Of a stretch of DNA of 64,000 nt, positions 1 to 12,500 are shown one piece after another. Both the position numbers and the translations under genes were made by a program. This stretch comes from Asterochloris sp. CNOR1. Taxonomy: Eukaryota > Chlorophyta > Trebouxiophyceae > Trebouxiales > Trebouxiaceae. Numbering within the stretch: the first letter of the stretch is position 1; each line of letters begins with the position of its first letter. A model generated the notes under the pieces. The model was given only the letters and a program-made list of their open reading frames with translations, was not told the origin of the DNA and ran no database searches. The stretch lies in the NCBI GenBank assembly GCA_963969365.1, contig OZ017748.1:3035001-3099000 (forward strand). Direction: 5' to 3'.

Positions 1-64
1 TTGTTGAGCAGCATCAGAAGCCGCCTTGACCACAGACGTGCTTGATTGCAAACCTGCGCTGCAG

Positions 65-3000
65 GGGCCTCTTTGAGCGGCACAAGCTGCTGCTGTCGCT
101 CCAGATGTGTGTGCGTATACTCCAGAGTGCCTCCCAGATCAACAATGAGGAGTGGCAGTTCTTCCTCAAGGGCGGCATGGTCTTGGACCGCTCCCAGCAG
201 GCCAAGAACCCTGCCCCCGCCTGGCTGTCAGAGCTGGCCTGGGACAACATCACAGAGCTGGATAGCCTGGCCAGCTTCAAGGTGGGCCTGTGCTTGGCTG
301 CACAGCTGAGAACAGCAAGAGGCTCTCTCTCAAACTGTCTGGTAGGGCTTAGCATACATGCATGCAAACTGCTGCATATTCAAAGGGATGCCACGTCATT
401 GCTGCCTCTCTGCAGGGCGTTGTGGCCAGCTTTGAGGGTAGCACAGGGCAGTGGGAGGCGTGGTACAGGTCCAAGCAGCCCGAGTCTGCAGAGCTGCCTG
501 GGGAGTGGGAGACGAAGTGCAGCGAGCTCCAGCGTATGATCCTCGTGCGCTGCATCAGGTGCGTGCGGGCCTTACAGTTTGCACAGGTTTAGCAATCAGC
601 TGCGGCCATGTTGGAGGCCACAGCATGTGCAAGCACCCTGCCCACCATGTGTTGAGCAGTCCTTAAGCCAGTGTTTGCTGCAGGCCACATGCATGACCAG
701 ATGCGGACAGTAGCCGCCACATTGCTGCAGCCCTGACCACGGCTGCTTTGCTGGCTGGTTAGCCCCATGATCTGCACCTACAAGTGCATTCACTGCTGTG
801 GCTGCAGGCCCGACAGAGTCATCTTCGCCGCAACCACCTACGTGGCCAACGCACTCGGCCGCAAGTTTGTGGAGCCCCCCGTGCTGGACCTGGGGGAGAC
901 TCTGGCAGACTCCACGCCCCTGTCCCCGCTCATCTTTGTTTTGTCCGCAGGAGTGGACCCCACAGAGATCCTGCGCAAGCTGGCCCAGGAGAAGGGCATG
1001 GGGGACAACTTCTTCACTGTTGCGCTGGGGCAGGGGCAGGTGGGTGCTGTGTGGGGCTGACTGGGAGGCAGGGGCCTGTGGTTGCCCTCAGAGGCATGGC
1101 AGACAGCCCCTTCGCCACTGCACCTATGACAGCAGCAGGTGAGCGCCATTGACGCTGGCTGGAATTCAGCACAGACACGGAGCCGCCTGCTGCCTGCTGG
1201 TTGCGGAGCAGAGGCACGTACGTGCGTGGGCCGCAGGCTTATGGTGTTCAGCACAGAAACGTCAACAATCGGTGCCCGTCTGACTTTGCAGGCGCCCATT
1301 GCGACCAAGCTGATCACTCAGGGGATCAAGGAGGGCAACTGGGTCTTCCTGGCTAACTGCCACCTGATGACCAGCTGGCTGCCTGCGCTGCAAAAGATCA
1401 TCGAGGGCTTTGAGGTCCAGAAGCCACATGCCAATTTCCGCCTCTGGCTCAGCAGCAGCCCCAGCGAGCAGTTCCCCATTGCCATCCTGCAGCGTGGCAT
1501 CAAGATGACCACAGAGCCTCCCAAGGTGCTGGCATGCTGTGTGCAGCTTGCTGGCTGTAATGAGGGGAAGTATCTGGGTGGCCTTTGCAGTGATCACGAC
1601 GCTGTGTGTGCTGCAAGCTCCCTTCAAAGTCCAGGACGTGTAGGCTGCCTCAATGTGCTGTTTATTTACATGTTGTCGTGAGCTGCAGCGCATGCTGGCA
1701 GGCTCACAGAGTGGTTAAGTTGTCTGCAGGGGCTGCGTGCTAACCTCTTACGGCTGCTCAACACCATCAGCGATGAGAGCTTCAATGAGTGCAAGAAGCA
1801 CGTTGAGTACGCAAAGCTGCTGTTCTCGCTGACCTACTTCCACTCGGTGCTGCTGGAGCGCAGGAAATTCAGGGCATTGGGCCTGAACATTCCCTACGAT
1901 TTCAATGACACTGACTATAAGGTGAGGGCACACACCTCATTAAGTATAAGAAGAAACCTTGCTCCAGCCTGTCTTGGGGGCCCCTGGGTGGCTCTCAAAG
2001 GCACCCAGATTGGCAAGTGCTGTGGCTTGCTGTGTTGTGCAAGCAGCATGATCCTGGTCTAATGTCAGCTTGCCAGGGGCTGCTGGTCCTCAAAGCTCTG
2101 ACTTCAAGCACTGGTGTTACAGAGCTCAGGTGCCTGCACATGTGATGACCGATCTGCAATATGTCTGGACATCTGCAGGTGTCAGATGACCTCCTGAAGT
2201 CCTACCTGGACAGCTATGTGCAGACACCCTGGGATGCCCTGAAATATCTCATTGCAGAGGCCAACTACGGTGGCAGGGTCACAGACGAGCTTGACAGACG
2301 GGTTCTCAGCTCATACCTCAACAGGTGGGGCAGGCCCGGCAGCTCGCATTGTCCGCCTGCACTGAGTGTGAACCGCGTGTCTCGCCAAGCACCCTGCCCA
2401 GCCGGGCCATCAGCCTGAGGCCAGCCTGCTGCTGTTGGCATCTGCTTGCACAGTGCCGAGCTGCAGGCCAGCATGGTGCCTTGATGGCCCTACCATGCCA
2501 TGAAGAGGCTTGACGGCTGACTGGCTGCACGCCTGCTGCAGATTCTATTGTGAGGAGGCGCTGAGTGTGCCCAACTACTCCTTGTCCCCACTGCCCAGCT
2601 ACTACATCCCAGACTCTGCATCCCTGCAGTCCTACAAGGTGGGGCTCACAGCCAAGGCTTCAGCAGTCTCCTGGCATATGTCCCTGACTGATTTGCGGGC
2701 AGCCCCTTGTCACTGCAAGCTTTGCCAGAACGCCCATAGCTTTGGGGTACTCTTGGGTAATCTGTGTGTTGCCAGTCATCTGTCGATTGCTGTTTGACCA
2801 TTTCTGCTTCATTCACGTCTGGCAATTGTCGGCCTCATTTGTGACAAGCAAAGAATCTAAGCTGCTGCCTGTGCCCTGCAGGATTACATCGGCACCCTAC
2901 CAGCAGTGGACCGACCCGAGGCCTTTGGACAGCACCCCAATGCAGACATTGCCTACCAGATTGAGGACAGCAAGGTGGTGCTGGACAGCCTGCTGGCCCT

Positions 3001-5175
3001 GCAGCCCCGGGCAGCTGCAGCTGTGGGCGGCAAATCGCGAGAAGAGCTGGTCATGGGCATTTGCAATGACCTCCTGGAGCAGGTGGGCTTGACAGGATCT
3101 CTTCTGGCCCATAGCAAAGCCAGGCTCGGGGCCTCACTGGTCCTTGGACACAACCCCAATTGAGCTGTTGGCCTCTTGGGCAGGTATGGCTTTGCTGTTC
3201 TGCAGCGCAGCCAGGCAGAGGGATTAAGTTTGCGGGGAGCTGCATGCTTTGCAGGCAACAGATGGGTGTCCACACGCAAAAGGGCCACACACAGGGAACA
3301 CCTTGTCTTGGGGCTCAGCCAGGGCAGGGCTTTGTGGAGGCAGCCGGCTGCCAGCATCTTTAGTGCTCTGCGCTGATCCCTTTGGCTGCAGACAGCTGCC
3401 CGACATTGCTGTGCTTGCTGCTGCCACTTTGGCCGGCGTCACTCTGCCTGCACATTGCCTCCTGGCAGCAAAAGGCATGTCTCATTCAGTGCTGGGCACT
3501 TGACCCTTGTACCTCAAGGCCACCACCCAAAGCCAGGGCGTCCCCTCCGTGTCGGTATCAAGAGCCATTTGCAGGGTCCGCACAAAGCCATCACAGCCTG
3601 CAAATCAGGCCAAGGCTTCCCGATTGACGCTTTGCATTTGTGGGTGGCAGGTTCCTGCGCCTTTTGACCTGGAGGCCATCACCAAGGCCAAGGCCAGCGA
3701 CCCTTCCGCGCTGCACGTGGTGCTGCTCCAGGAGCTGGAGCGCTACAATGCGCTGCTGGCCAGCATGCGCCGCAGCTGCAGCGAGCTGCAGAAGGGCCTC
3801 AAGGGTGTTGTGGTCATGTCAGCCGACCTGGACGACATTGCCAATGCGCTGTTCGCCAACAAGGTGGGCCTTCGCGCAAGATCCAGCACCACAGCCCCTC
3901 TGCAGCAGGACTGGATGCTGTGGTGTGTCTGCAGGTGCTGTGTTGCTGGACACCGCAGCAAGGGGCCTTGCAGCCACACTTCTGCAGTCGCACTAGCCTA
4001 TCCTTTGCAGCTGCACAGCTGCCTGGCACCTCAGCAGATGCCAGGAGCCTTGCAAAAGCTTTTGCCATGAGTTGTTCAGCCTCCATGCCGCCTGCTGTAA
4101 GTAACTAATACATGCATACATGTCGGTGCAGATCCCTGCGGCCTGGCTGAAGGCCTACCCCAGCCTCAAGCCCCTGGGAGCCTGGATCCGCGACCTGATG
4201 GCTCGCCTGGACCAGCTGAGCAAGTGGGCCAATGGGGACTACCCTGTCGTCTACTGGCTATCGGGTTTCACCTACCCCACCGGCTTCCTGACAGCTGTGC
4301 TGCAGGCAAGCCTGCCTATTTTCAACAGCTAATACAGGGTGTCCTGCATGTCACGGTTAGTGGCCAGGGGCACACTTTAGGAGCTTTGCATCAGTCAGCC
4401 TGCGGCCCCACAGCCCCCTGCCTGCAGTCCTCTGTCTGTCTGCCCGTGAGCCACAGGAGCTGCTCCTCCTGCAGACAACGGCCAGGCGGAGCGGCATCCC
4501 CATCGACAGCCTGTCCTTCGAGTACAGCGTTGTCAATGTGGAGGAGCAGGAGCTGCAGCAGCCACCCAAGGAGGGTGTCTATGTCAAGGTCTGCTCTGCC
4601 CCTGTCAGCCTTACATGCATGCGCCAGCAAGCTGTGTTGGACCCACTGTGCACCTGTCAGCCTCAGCTTCACAGAAGGCTTGCAGCTGTGCAGCAAATGG
4701 GCAGCTCAGTTGCTAGCTCTCTGATCCAGCAGCTGGCAGCATGCAACCATGCCCGTGCCGGCCGCACCGAAAGCCCAGCAGCCCAGCAAACAGAACACCA
4801 GCAAAGCTTGCACGCATTAGTGCCGCCAGCAATCAGTTGAGCGCTGGAGTAGGTTCCAGCCAGTCCGACCCTGTCTGGCTTTTGCAGGGCATGTTCTTGG
4901 AAGGTGCCGGGTGGGACCGGGACAATGGGTGCCTCTGTGAGCCCAATCCAATGGAGCTGATTGTGCCCATGCCCATCATGCTGTTCAAACCAGTAGAGAA
5001 CAAGAAGAAGTCTCAGCGGAGCATCTACACCTGCCCACTCTACATCTATCCCCATAGGACTGGCACCAGAGAGCGCCCGTCTTTCATGATCAATGTCGAC
5101 CTGAAGTCTGGCTCAGCAGAACCAGACTTCTGGATCATGCGTGGCACTGCTCTACTGTTGTCGCTTGCGCAGTGA
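65..5175 (+). CDS. Axonemal dynein heavy chain, DNAH2 type (C-terminal part)
   Basis: Motor subunit of an inner-arm ciliary dynein. Only the C-terminal 749 residues are in the window; the gene begins further left. I read 12 exons: 65-281, 416-558, 808-1039, 1292-1525, 1730-1921, 2179-2324, 2542-2638, 2882-3082, 3651-3863, 4132-4305, 4475-4588 and 4888-5175 (stop TGA). Frames close exactly. The protein covers the end of the AAA ring and the dynein C-terminal domain: WDNITELD, VFLANCHL, IKMTTEPPKGLRANL, FHSVLLERRKF, TPWDALKYLI, EAFGQHPNADIAYQI, WLSGFTYPTGFLTAVLQ, LEGAGWDRDN and a final RGTALLLSL. These match human DNAH2 better than other heavy chains I can recall; the Chlamydomonas counterpart would be the 1-beta chain of I1/f dynein (DHC10), by inference. 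The intron at 4306 starts with GC (GCAAGC). The stop lies 92 bp from the convergent NDC1 stop. Confidence 0.93.
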
Positions 5176-5267
5176 TCACTGTCTTCTGCTTCTTGCTTAT
5201 AGCCCATCAATATCAGATGAAATTCAGTTCCAGAAAGCAACAAGCAGGAGACCTTCAGCAAAGTGGC

Positions 5268-8188
5268 TCATGAGGTTGGGGCGGCAGACTTCTGGCTGCC
5301 TTGAAGGGCCTGCTGCAGCCAGTTCTGCCCAACACGCAATCTCTGCTCCCCTGTAGGCTGACGGTACCAGTAAGCTGCTCTTCTGAGGGCAGCTGCCAGT
5401 GGTCCATCAAGTGTGAGCCCACGGTCATTTGTATCAGACCTCAACCTACGCTTATGAGCATCAATGAGATGCAAGACGATACATGGCACCAAACAACACA
5501 GGAATGGCTGACAAACCAGCAGGTGCCCTACCTGATGCCTGCGGCTCCCAGCAGCGAGCCCAGCGGCCCTGACTGAAGAGAGGAAGCCACGCCTTCTGAC
5601 ACAGAGACAGGCAGGGTGACTGCTCCTGAGGTGCGACCTGCAGCAACAGCAGCAGCAAGGATCATGCAGCAAGCAGCAGCATGGTGCCTGCACCCTTCAA
5701 CAGAGGGAGGGGCTGCCTTACCAAGCGACATCATGTCGCCGAGGTGCTGGTACTTGAAGGGCAGCAGAGGCCTGCCGTTGATGGCAGACCACACGTTCCA
5801 GGCCACATAATCAGCCTGCTGGAAGGCCACCTGCACCACAACAGCACTTTCTACACCTGGCAGTGCAGTAGAGGGCACAGCAGCAGGAAGTCCATTCACT
5901 GTGCTCCCACCAGGAATTGCTGTGATGTCAGGCTCCCACGAGGCGCACCTGTGCAGTGGCTGGCAGGACCTCAGGCGTGAGGTCAAGATCTGGGCCAGCA
6001 ACATCTCCCAAAGCGAACACACGGCTGTGGTTGACCACCCGCAGGGTGCGCTCTGTGCGCATGGCCCCCTTCTGGTTCTGAGGGAAAGGCAGCGACAGCC
6101 TGCGCTCTGACACTTTGGTCACAGGCCCGCTGCCTGCTGTCCACAGAACCAGGTCAGCTGCCAGGCTGCGCTGCTGCTCGCCAGGCAGCTTCAGGGAGAC
6201 AATCCGCTTGTCAGTGTCGACCAGGGATGGCTGCGGCTGGGCTGCCTGCTGGGGGCTCTTCTTGATGCCACTGACCTGCGCAGCCAGGCTGTGGTATCAG
6301 CAACATTTATAGCTGTTGAGCACATACAGACCACATGCAGAGAAAAGCTGCTGTAGCCCTGTCGACCTACGTTCACCTGGAGGAAGGCACAATGTCAAGT
6401 TTCAGGTGATGCAGCTCACCATGGCATTGTACACGATCTCGATGCCCTGCTTCTGCAGCATCTGGCGGGCAGCATCCACCTGCCCAGGTGGGCAGCCCTC
6501 CAGAATGTCAGGTCCTGCAGGCACAGCAATCGCAGTCAGCCTGGCTGCCCAGCATGCTTGAAACAACCACCATCCTGCTACCAAGACTGGGGGCTGAGCT
6601 CCACAAACACAGCCTGCCTGTCCTGGTGCATTGCTGCTGTGCTGAAGTTGGGCATGGGCACCGCAGAGCCAACCCAGACAAATGCCTGGCTCTCATGCAA
6701 CCGCAGGCTCAGTAGGTCAGTCCAGAACAGCACATTGGGTGGGCGACGGAGCATCCCGAATGTAGCAAGCCCATGTACCCACCTGCTGTAATCAGCTTGA
6801 CCTGGCCCCGCCTGCCCAGGCGTTCCTGGACGGTTGTGGCAAGCTCCACTCCCGCGTACCCAGCCCCAATCACAGCCACCTCGGCGGGACGGGGCTGCCG
6901 CTCCAGCACCTGTAAGCGTGCCTGGGCCTGCAGTAGCACCAGCAGAGGCACTTCACAAACATGGCAGGGGTGGCCTCTGGGCAGCCCGATCGGCGTAGGT
7001 CTGCAAGGGCAGCAGCAAAACTTCTCGGAAAAACACGGCAGGGGTCTGCCAGCTCCTATGCCGATCCACGAAGGACCCTTCCCTTTTGCGACATTGCCAG
7101 CGGAGCACAATGGGAGTGCTGCCGCCATCACGCCTGAGGAGGCTAACGATGACCCCACCAGGATGGCTACCCACCTTCATGGCATCTTCAAAAGAGCAGA
7201 AGGGCACGGCCAGCTCCTTGACCCCCTCGATGCCAAAGGTGGATGTCTCGCTGCCCAGCGCCAGCACCAGCCAGTCGTACTCCACCACCTGCCCGTCCGT
7301 CAGCTTGACCTGACCGCCGCCAGCACTGCCGTCCTGAAGAGTGGCTGTGTCTGTCTCCACAGAGCTGACTGCACCCTGCAGGCCGGCAGGCAGGGATCCA
7401 GCAGCCGCTGAAGAGGGGCATTGTAACAAGAAGGGCCAGCTTTGCAGCTGCAACCTGAGGTAGCAATATCGCAACAGGCAACGTTATGGCAGGAAGCCAA
7501 GCCAACAGAACACGTTGTAAAGAGAGCAGCAGTGGGTGCCTGGCACCTCACACCTGTCAAGACTGAAATTCATGCCTGTGCAAAGCACCCTTGGCAGCAT
7601 GTTGGCAGGGTAGAAGCCTGCCTGGACAAATGTGATGGAGTAGGGGGCCAGCAGCTGCCTGAAGGGGGGGGCCACCTCCTCAGCCTGAGCTCCCCCATTC
7701 AGCAGCTCGTACAGCAGCGGCTTGAAGACAAAACGCTCGTTGCGGTCTATGAGGGTGACCTGCAGCGGCAGGGCATGCAGCGTGCTACAGCAACGGCACA
7801 CAGGGGGTTAGACCTAAAAAAGCTGCAGGCCATGCAGGCTGCTGCCAAGGGGAAGAGGTAGGCTGCAGCAGGCCATGCACAGGCTGCTTGCAGCACTGAT
7901 GTGCACCCAACAAATGTTGCCCCAGCACACAGAGGCAGGCATGGACCACAGGCAGTACTTGCCTGCGGCCGCTTGTTGTTGGGCCAGAGGAGGTTCTCCA
8001 AGCGAATTGCCGCGTACAGGCCGCCGAAGCCTCCTCCGAGGATGCAGATGCGAGGGGGTGCGCCCGGGCGATTGCCTGAGTGTACAGAACCTGGTGTCAG
8101 GTACCTGTGAAGGAATCATGCCGTGGGGTGGCATACCTGAATACGAAGTGCTTTCTGGAGCGGAGGCTGCTGCTGCCAGAGTCAACAT
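5268..8188 (-). CDS. NDC1: Type II NAD(P)H:quinone oxidoreductase, NDC1-like
   Basis: Single-polypeptide flavoprotein that passes electrons from NAD(P)H to a membrane quinone. Arabidopsis NDC1 reduces plastoquinone and demethylphylloquinone in chloroplasts. Nine exons on the minus strand: 8188-8137, 8075-7963, 7759-7622, 7375-7175, 6927-6783, 6514-6420, 6275-5949, 5830-5694 and 5445-5268; total 461 aa. The first FAD motif is ICILGGGFGGLYAAIRLE and the second dinucleotide fold is VAVIGAGYAGVELATT. Also visible are RFVFKPLLYELL, DWLVLALGSET, FALGD and LPATAQVAFQQADY. Its order and spacing follow Arabidopsis NDC1. The ATG chosen (8188) gives an N-terminus rich in Ala and Ser with no acidic residues before the first FAD motif except one Glu; it is short for a transit peptide, so an upstream exon is possible. 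The intron after 7963 has a GC donor, and the one after 7622 may also. Start of the last exon could be 5445 or 5439. Confidence 0.9.
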
Positions 8189-9560
8189 GGTTCTGCTGCC
8201 TGGACGATTGCCATGCCTGCCAGATCTCCATCTGTGGAGGGGCTGGCGCCCTGCAACACATAGCACTGATCAAGAGAACTCTGCCTGACAACGAAAATGA
8301 GCTGCTTCCACCTTCCTCAAGGGACTAGAGAGTTGCTGCCTGGTGCGATGCACTCACTAGATGCAATGTGGCTCAAGATGCCCAGCTGGTGGTTGCAGTG
8401 ATGCTGAATGACGCTGAAGGTCCTTCCAATCCGCGAACATGGCACGTTGAAGTTCATGGCGTGTCCATTCAGTTACAGGTCAGGTAGGCTCTTGGCGTCT
8501 TACTTTCTGGGCTGCATGGAGCTTTGGCCACTGCCCATTGGAGTTCACCTGAGCCCCATTACCCTGATGCTCATCGCCAAAGGTTAACATGTATTCCTTC
8601 TGCCTTTGACCTCTCTCTGATGCGCTGAGCAGCAATTGCATTGGTCTTGCCCTGCGCTGCCTGCAGGATGCCTGGTAGCATGTCGCTAAGCAGCGCGATC
8701 TGAGCTCTTTGGCATCCTTGTGCAATGGGCAGCCTTGGCAGGATTAGCATGTTGTGCGGCACAAGCCGGCAAGGGCAAGAGTGCTGAGGTGAGGGGCTGG
8801 TCAAGTCTGCGGCCAAGCATCCCAGGCGGGCCACCTTGCTGTGCTCCATTGGGCCATCCATAAGGATGCAGTGTAGGTGGATCAATGCGGCAGTGCAGCT
8901 GCTGGGTTGTCTCCTGGCGGTGCTGCTGTGGGCAGCGCGGCAGTCTCTTCTAAGTCACCCTGGCAGCATAACACTCCATTTTCAGGTAGGCGTCCCCGTA
9001 GCAAGCACCTTGTGGAGCTCAGCAGTGTCATGTGGGACGTTGTGCATATTGTGACTGTATCAGTCCTGTTCACAGTGGTAGTTCACGTCATGTGATGTCA
9101 GCATAAGACAGACTGGTGTGTGTATCAGTGCCCTGGTGCATGATGCTGAGGGTGACATGCATCAACCAACTTGAGAGCTTTGCATTTCGTGGCAATGTGC
9201 CAAGGCATGCAATGTGCTTCACCGGCGGAAGCTTGCCTATGTTTGGACGACTAAGGTGGTGCCATCTCAGCTTGCTGCCAGCCTGCTGCCCTGGCGCTGG
9301 TTGGCTTCCTCTTTTAAAGATGTTTGCCTTTTCACTTGGAAACAGGCATGTTGCTCTTCAGCCGCCAAAACAGCAGCAAACCCAGGGTTTTGCTAGGTTG
9401 CGGGAAACTAGTGGGGCCAATTTTGCCCTTCGGAAGGGAAACTCATTTACAGCTAGTGAACCCACGTCGACTGAACTGTTCTCACCCGTGTGACGGCGAG
9501 CAGGGATTGTCCTTGCACCCAGATCAGACTCTTTTACTCACCGCGTGCGTTTGGGGCGTG
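8189..9560. promoter_or_regulatory. Divergent upstream region shared by NDC1 and nitrate reductase
   Basis: About 1.37 kb separates the NDC1 start (minus strand) and the nitrate reductase start (plus strand). I find no credible coding exon here; the open frames lack family resemblance. The promoters and 5' UTRs of both genes must lie here unless upstream non-coding exons extend further. I could not identify a reliable TATA box or regulator site by eye. Confidence 0.45.
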
Positions 9561-12500
9561 ATGTCTCCAGGGAGGCTTCGCGACAGCGTTGACATTGATA
9601 CAGCCCACGGCAGCCAGGATGCAGCACATGCGCTCAAAAAGAGTGTCCGCCAGCAGGGGACCCAAGGAGCATCTACCTCAGACTGCACCATCACTTGGCT
9701 CTCTGGGTCGCCTGGCCCCATTTTCGAGGAGCTAGGTGAGCATTTGTCAAGCCCCATATGAGCACATGCATGTGGGCTGTCCATGTGACCAGCCTGGCCA
9801 TGTGACTTCACAGCTAGCAGGCGTGCATCCTAGTCTCAGCTGTGCAGAAATGCATTGACACTGTTGCGTGCAGGGGAGAAGGAGCTGCATGCCACCGTAA
9901 CCGATGTAGACCCAAAGGATGCAGTGACACCCGACAACTGGGTGCCGCGGCATAGGGATCTGATCAGGTATGTGTGCCAACTTACATGAGGTTTCTCTCA
10001 TGGCTCTGCCATGCATGGCTATGCAGCGCTAGAGCCTGTACTTCATTATGTGCAGGCTGACGGGGAGGCATCCCTTCAACTGCGAGCCGCCGCTGCCCCA
10101 CCTAATGGCCTCTGGCTTCATCACGCCCACCTCGCTGCACTACGTCAGGTCAGCTGTGGACGGGGTTGCCAGCACCTGCCATGCTTGGTCAATGTCCGTA
10201 CGATCAAGCCGAAGAAGCCCGCCACCCTCTGTCTGAGCTGGCCGGCCTCACCTTGCATCATGTTCCTGCATCGTGCAGGTAAACAGGGCTGCCTGCCACC
10301 AGATAGCTGGTGCATGGGGTGCTTATGTGAGCAGGCCAGCCTGAGCGAGCAGCATGCTCCTCTGTGCAGGAACCATGGGGCAGTCCCCCGGCTGTCGTGG
10401 GAGACCCACCAGCTCACTGTGGGGGGCTTGGTGGAGAAGCCCACCACCTTCAGCATGGATGACCTGGTGAAAAAGTTTGAGGCCCACACAATCTGCGTCA
10501 CGCTGGCCTGCGCAGGGAACCGGCGCAAGGAGCAGAACATGGTGACCAAGACCAAGGGCTTCAACTGGGGGCCCAGCGCCACCTCCACAGGTGCCAGCCA
10601 CTGGATGCCTGCTGGGCACGGAGCGTCTGGGAGTGTGCGTCTGTTACTGTGCCTTCATCTCGGGTCCACCACCACCTTCCTCCACAGCTGGACTGCAGCC
10701 TGCGATTGTTGCAGTTGCCGCAATGGCCTCCACTAGGGTCCCAGCGCCACCTCCACTGGGCCACACTGGTCAGCTGCACCGCACAGCATGGCCTGAGCTG
10801 CCCGAAAGACTGGCTAGGATTTGCACACTTCAGCGAGCATTAATGGTGCCTAGCACCACCTGTAGAGCACTACAACACACTGCCAGAACCCAGTCAGCCT
10901 GCACAACACAGGGCACCCCATGGCTTCGCAGCGCTGACTCCAGGCATTTCTCAAGCTCAGCACTACCTGTGTTGGCAGGCCACTCATAAGCTGCAGTGTC
11001 TGTGTGTCAAAGCCCAGCCTCCACTGCCAAATCCTGTGAGCACTGGCAAACGATGAGCGGGTGCGTTACTGCGCTTTCAGCAGGCAGCTCATCAGTCTGC
11101 CGCACATGCAATCACCTGGAGTGGGGTGGACCTAGTGAATGTCCTTGGAAAGTGCCATGCCTCTGAGGTGGTTGCCCCCAGCCTCCCCTTACTTTGCTGC
11201 GCTGGCAGGTCCCCCTTGCCTGCTCCTGCAGGCGCCTGGACTGGGGTGCGACTTGTGGACCTGCTCAGAGCCTGCAAGGTTCGCAGCTACAAGCAGGGGG
11301 CCCGCTTCGTGCACACAAACGGCGTGAAGGGGGAGCTGCCCCAAGGGGACGGAACCTATGGGACCTCCATCCACTACGGCATGGCCATGGACCCTGCCAG
11401 CGATGTCCTCGTGGCCTACATGTACAATGGGAGGCCCTTGGCGCCAGACCACGGCTTCCCCGTCAGGATCATCATCCCAGGGTGCATTGGTGGCAGGATG
11501 GTGAGCGTGCAATCCCAGGGGTCGCTTCAGTAAGGTGTTGGCAGCATCGCGTGCTGGAGCCAGGGCATGGCCCCCTGACTCCAAGTCACAGTTTACATGT
11601 TGGAGTGATCCTCCTGGCAGCAGAGTGGTGGGCGGCTGCTGCTGGAGCCCTGCATGCTGCAGGCAGTGAGGTCGCACATCATGTCTTTCCCCTTGCTAAA
11701 ACTATGCAGCATGCTGGGTGGCTGGCCAGGTCCAGCGCTGCATGCTGCAGCTGTTGCCCTGGTAGAGCAGGCAAGATGCAGCTGTTCAAGCCCTTGCAGT
11801 GTCCTCAGTGGTCAGCAATGCTGGGAGAGCAGGCCTGGGCAAGCCCTGTGCTGATGTGCGTTGTGCGCAGCCCTTCACAAATGGAAGCTAGCAAGACGCA
11901 GCAAGCACTCTTTGGCAGCTCTTCTCAGAAGGCGCTTTCAATGCTGCGCAGGTGAAGTGGCTGCGCACCATTGAGGTTCTGGACACTCACTCCACCAACC
12001 ACTACCATCGCCACGATAACAAGGTGTGTGAAGTTCCTCACTTACACTGGTTGCTGGGGAGTGTTCGTTGCTGAGCCACTAGCATTGGTGCAATGCATCT
12101 GACCGTGTGCTCAACTGCTGCAGGTGCTGCCAGCAGGCATCACTATGGAGATTGCTAATGCAGAGGGTGAGGCCCTCAGAACGTTGCTATGTGCTATCAG
12201 CTGTTGCCACCCGGCCTCCACCAGTTGTAGCCCTCAGCCCTTGTCAGTGAAGTGCTGCCCTGTCTTCCGGCTGCCTGGAGCAAACAAGCAGCTGTGGGTG
12301 TTGCAAGCCGACCTTGCCAGACACGTGATGGCCAGCTTGGCAACTTCGTGGGCTGGCGGGTGACTTGTCTTGGCCTGGCTGCCTCATGGACTTGCATGGC
12401 ATAGATGAGCCCACATGGCAGCACATGATCCCCCCTGCCTGCAGGATGGTGGCAAAAGGAGGACTTTGTCATCAACGAGCTTAATGTGCAGTCTGTGATC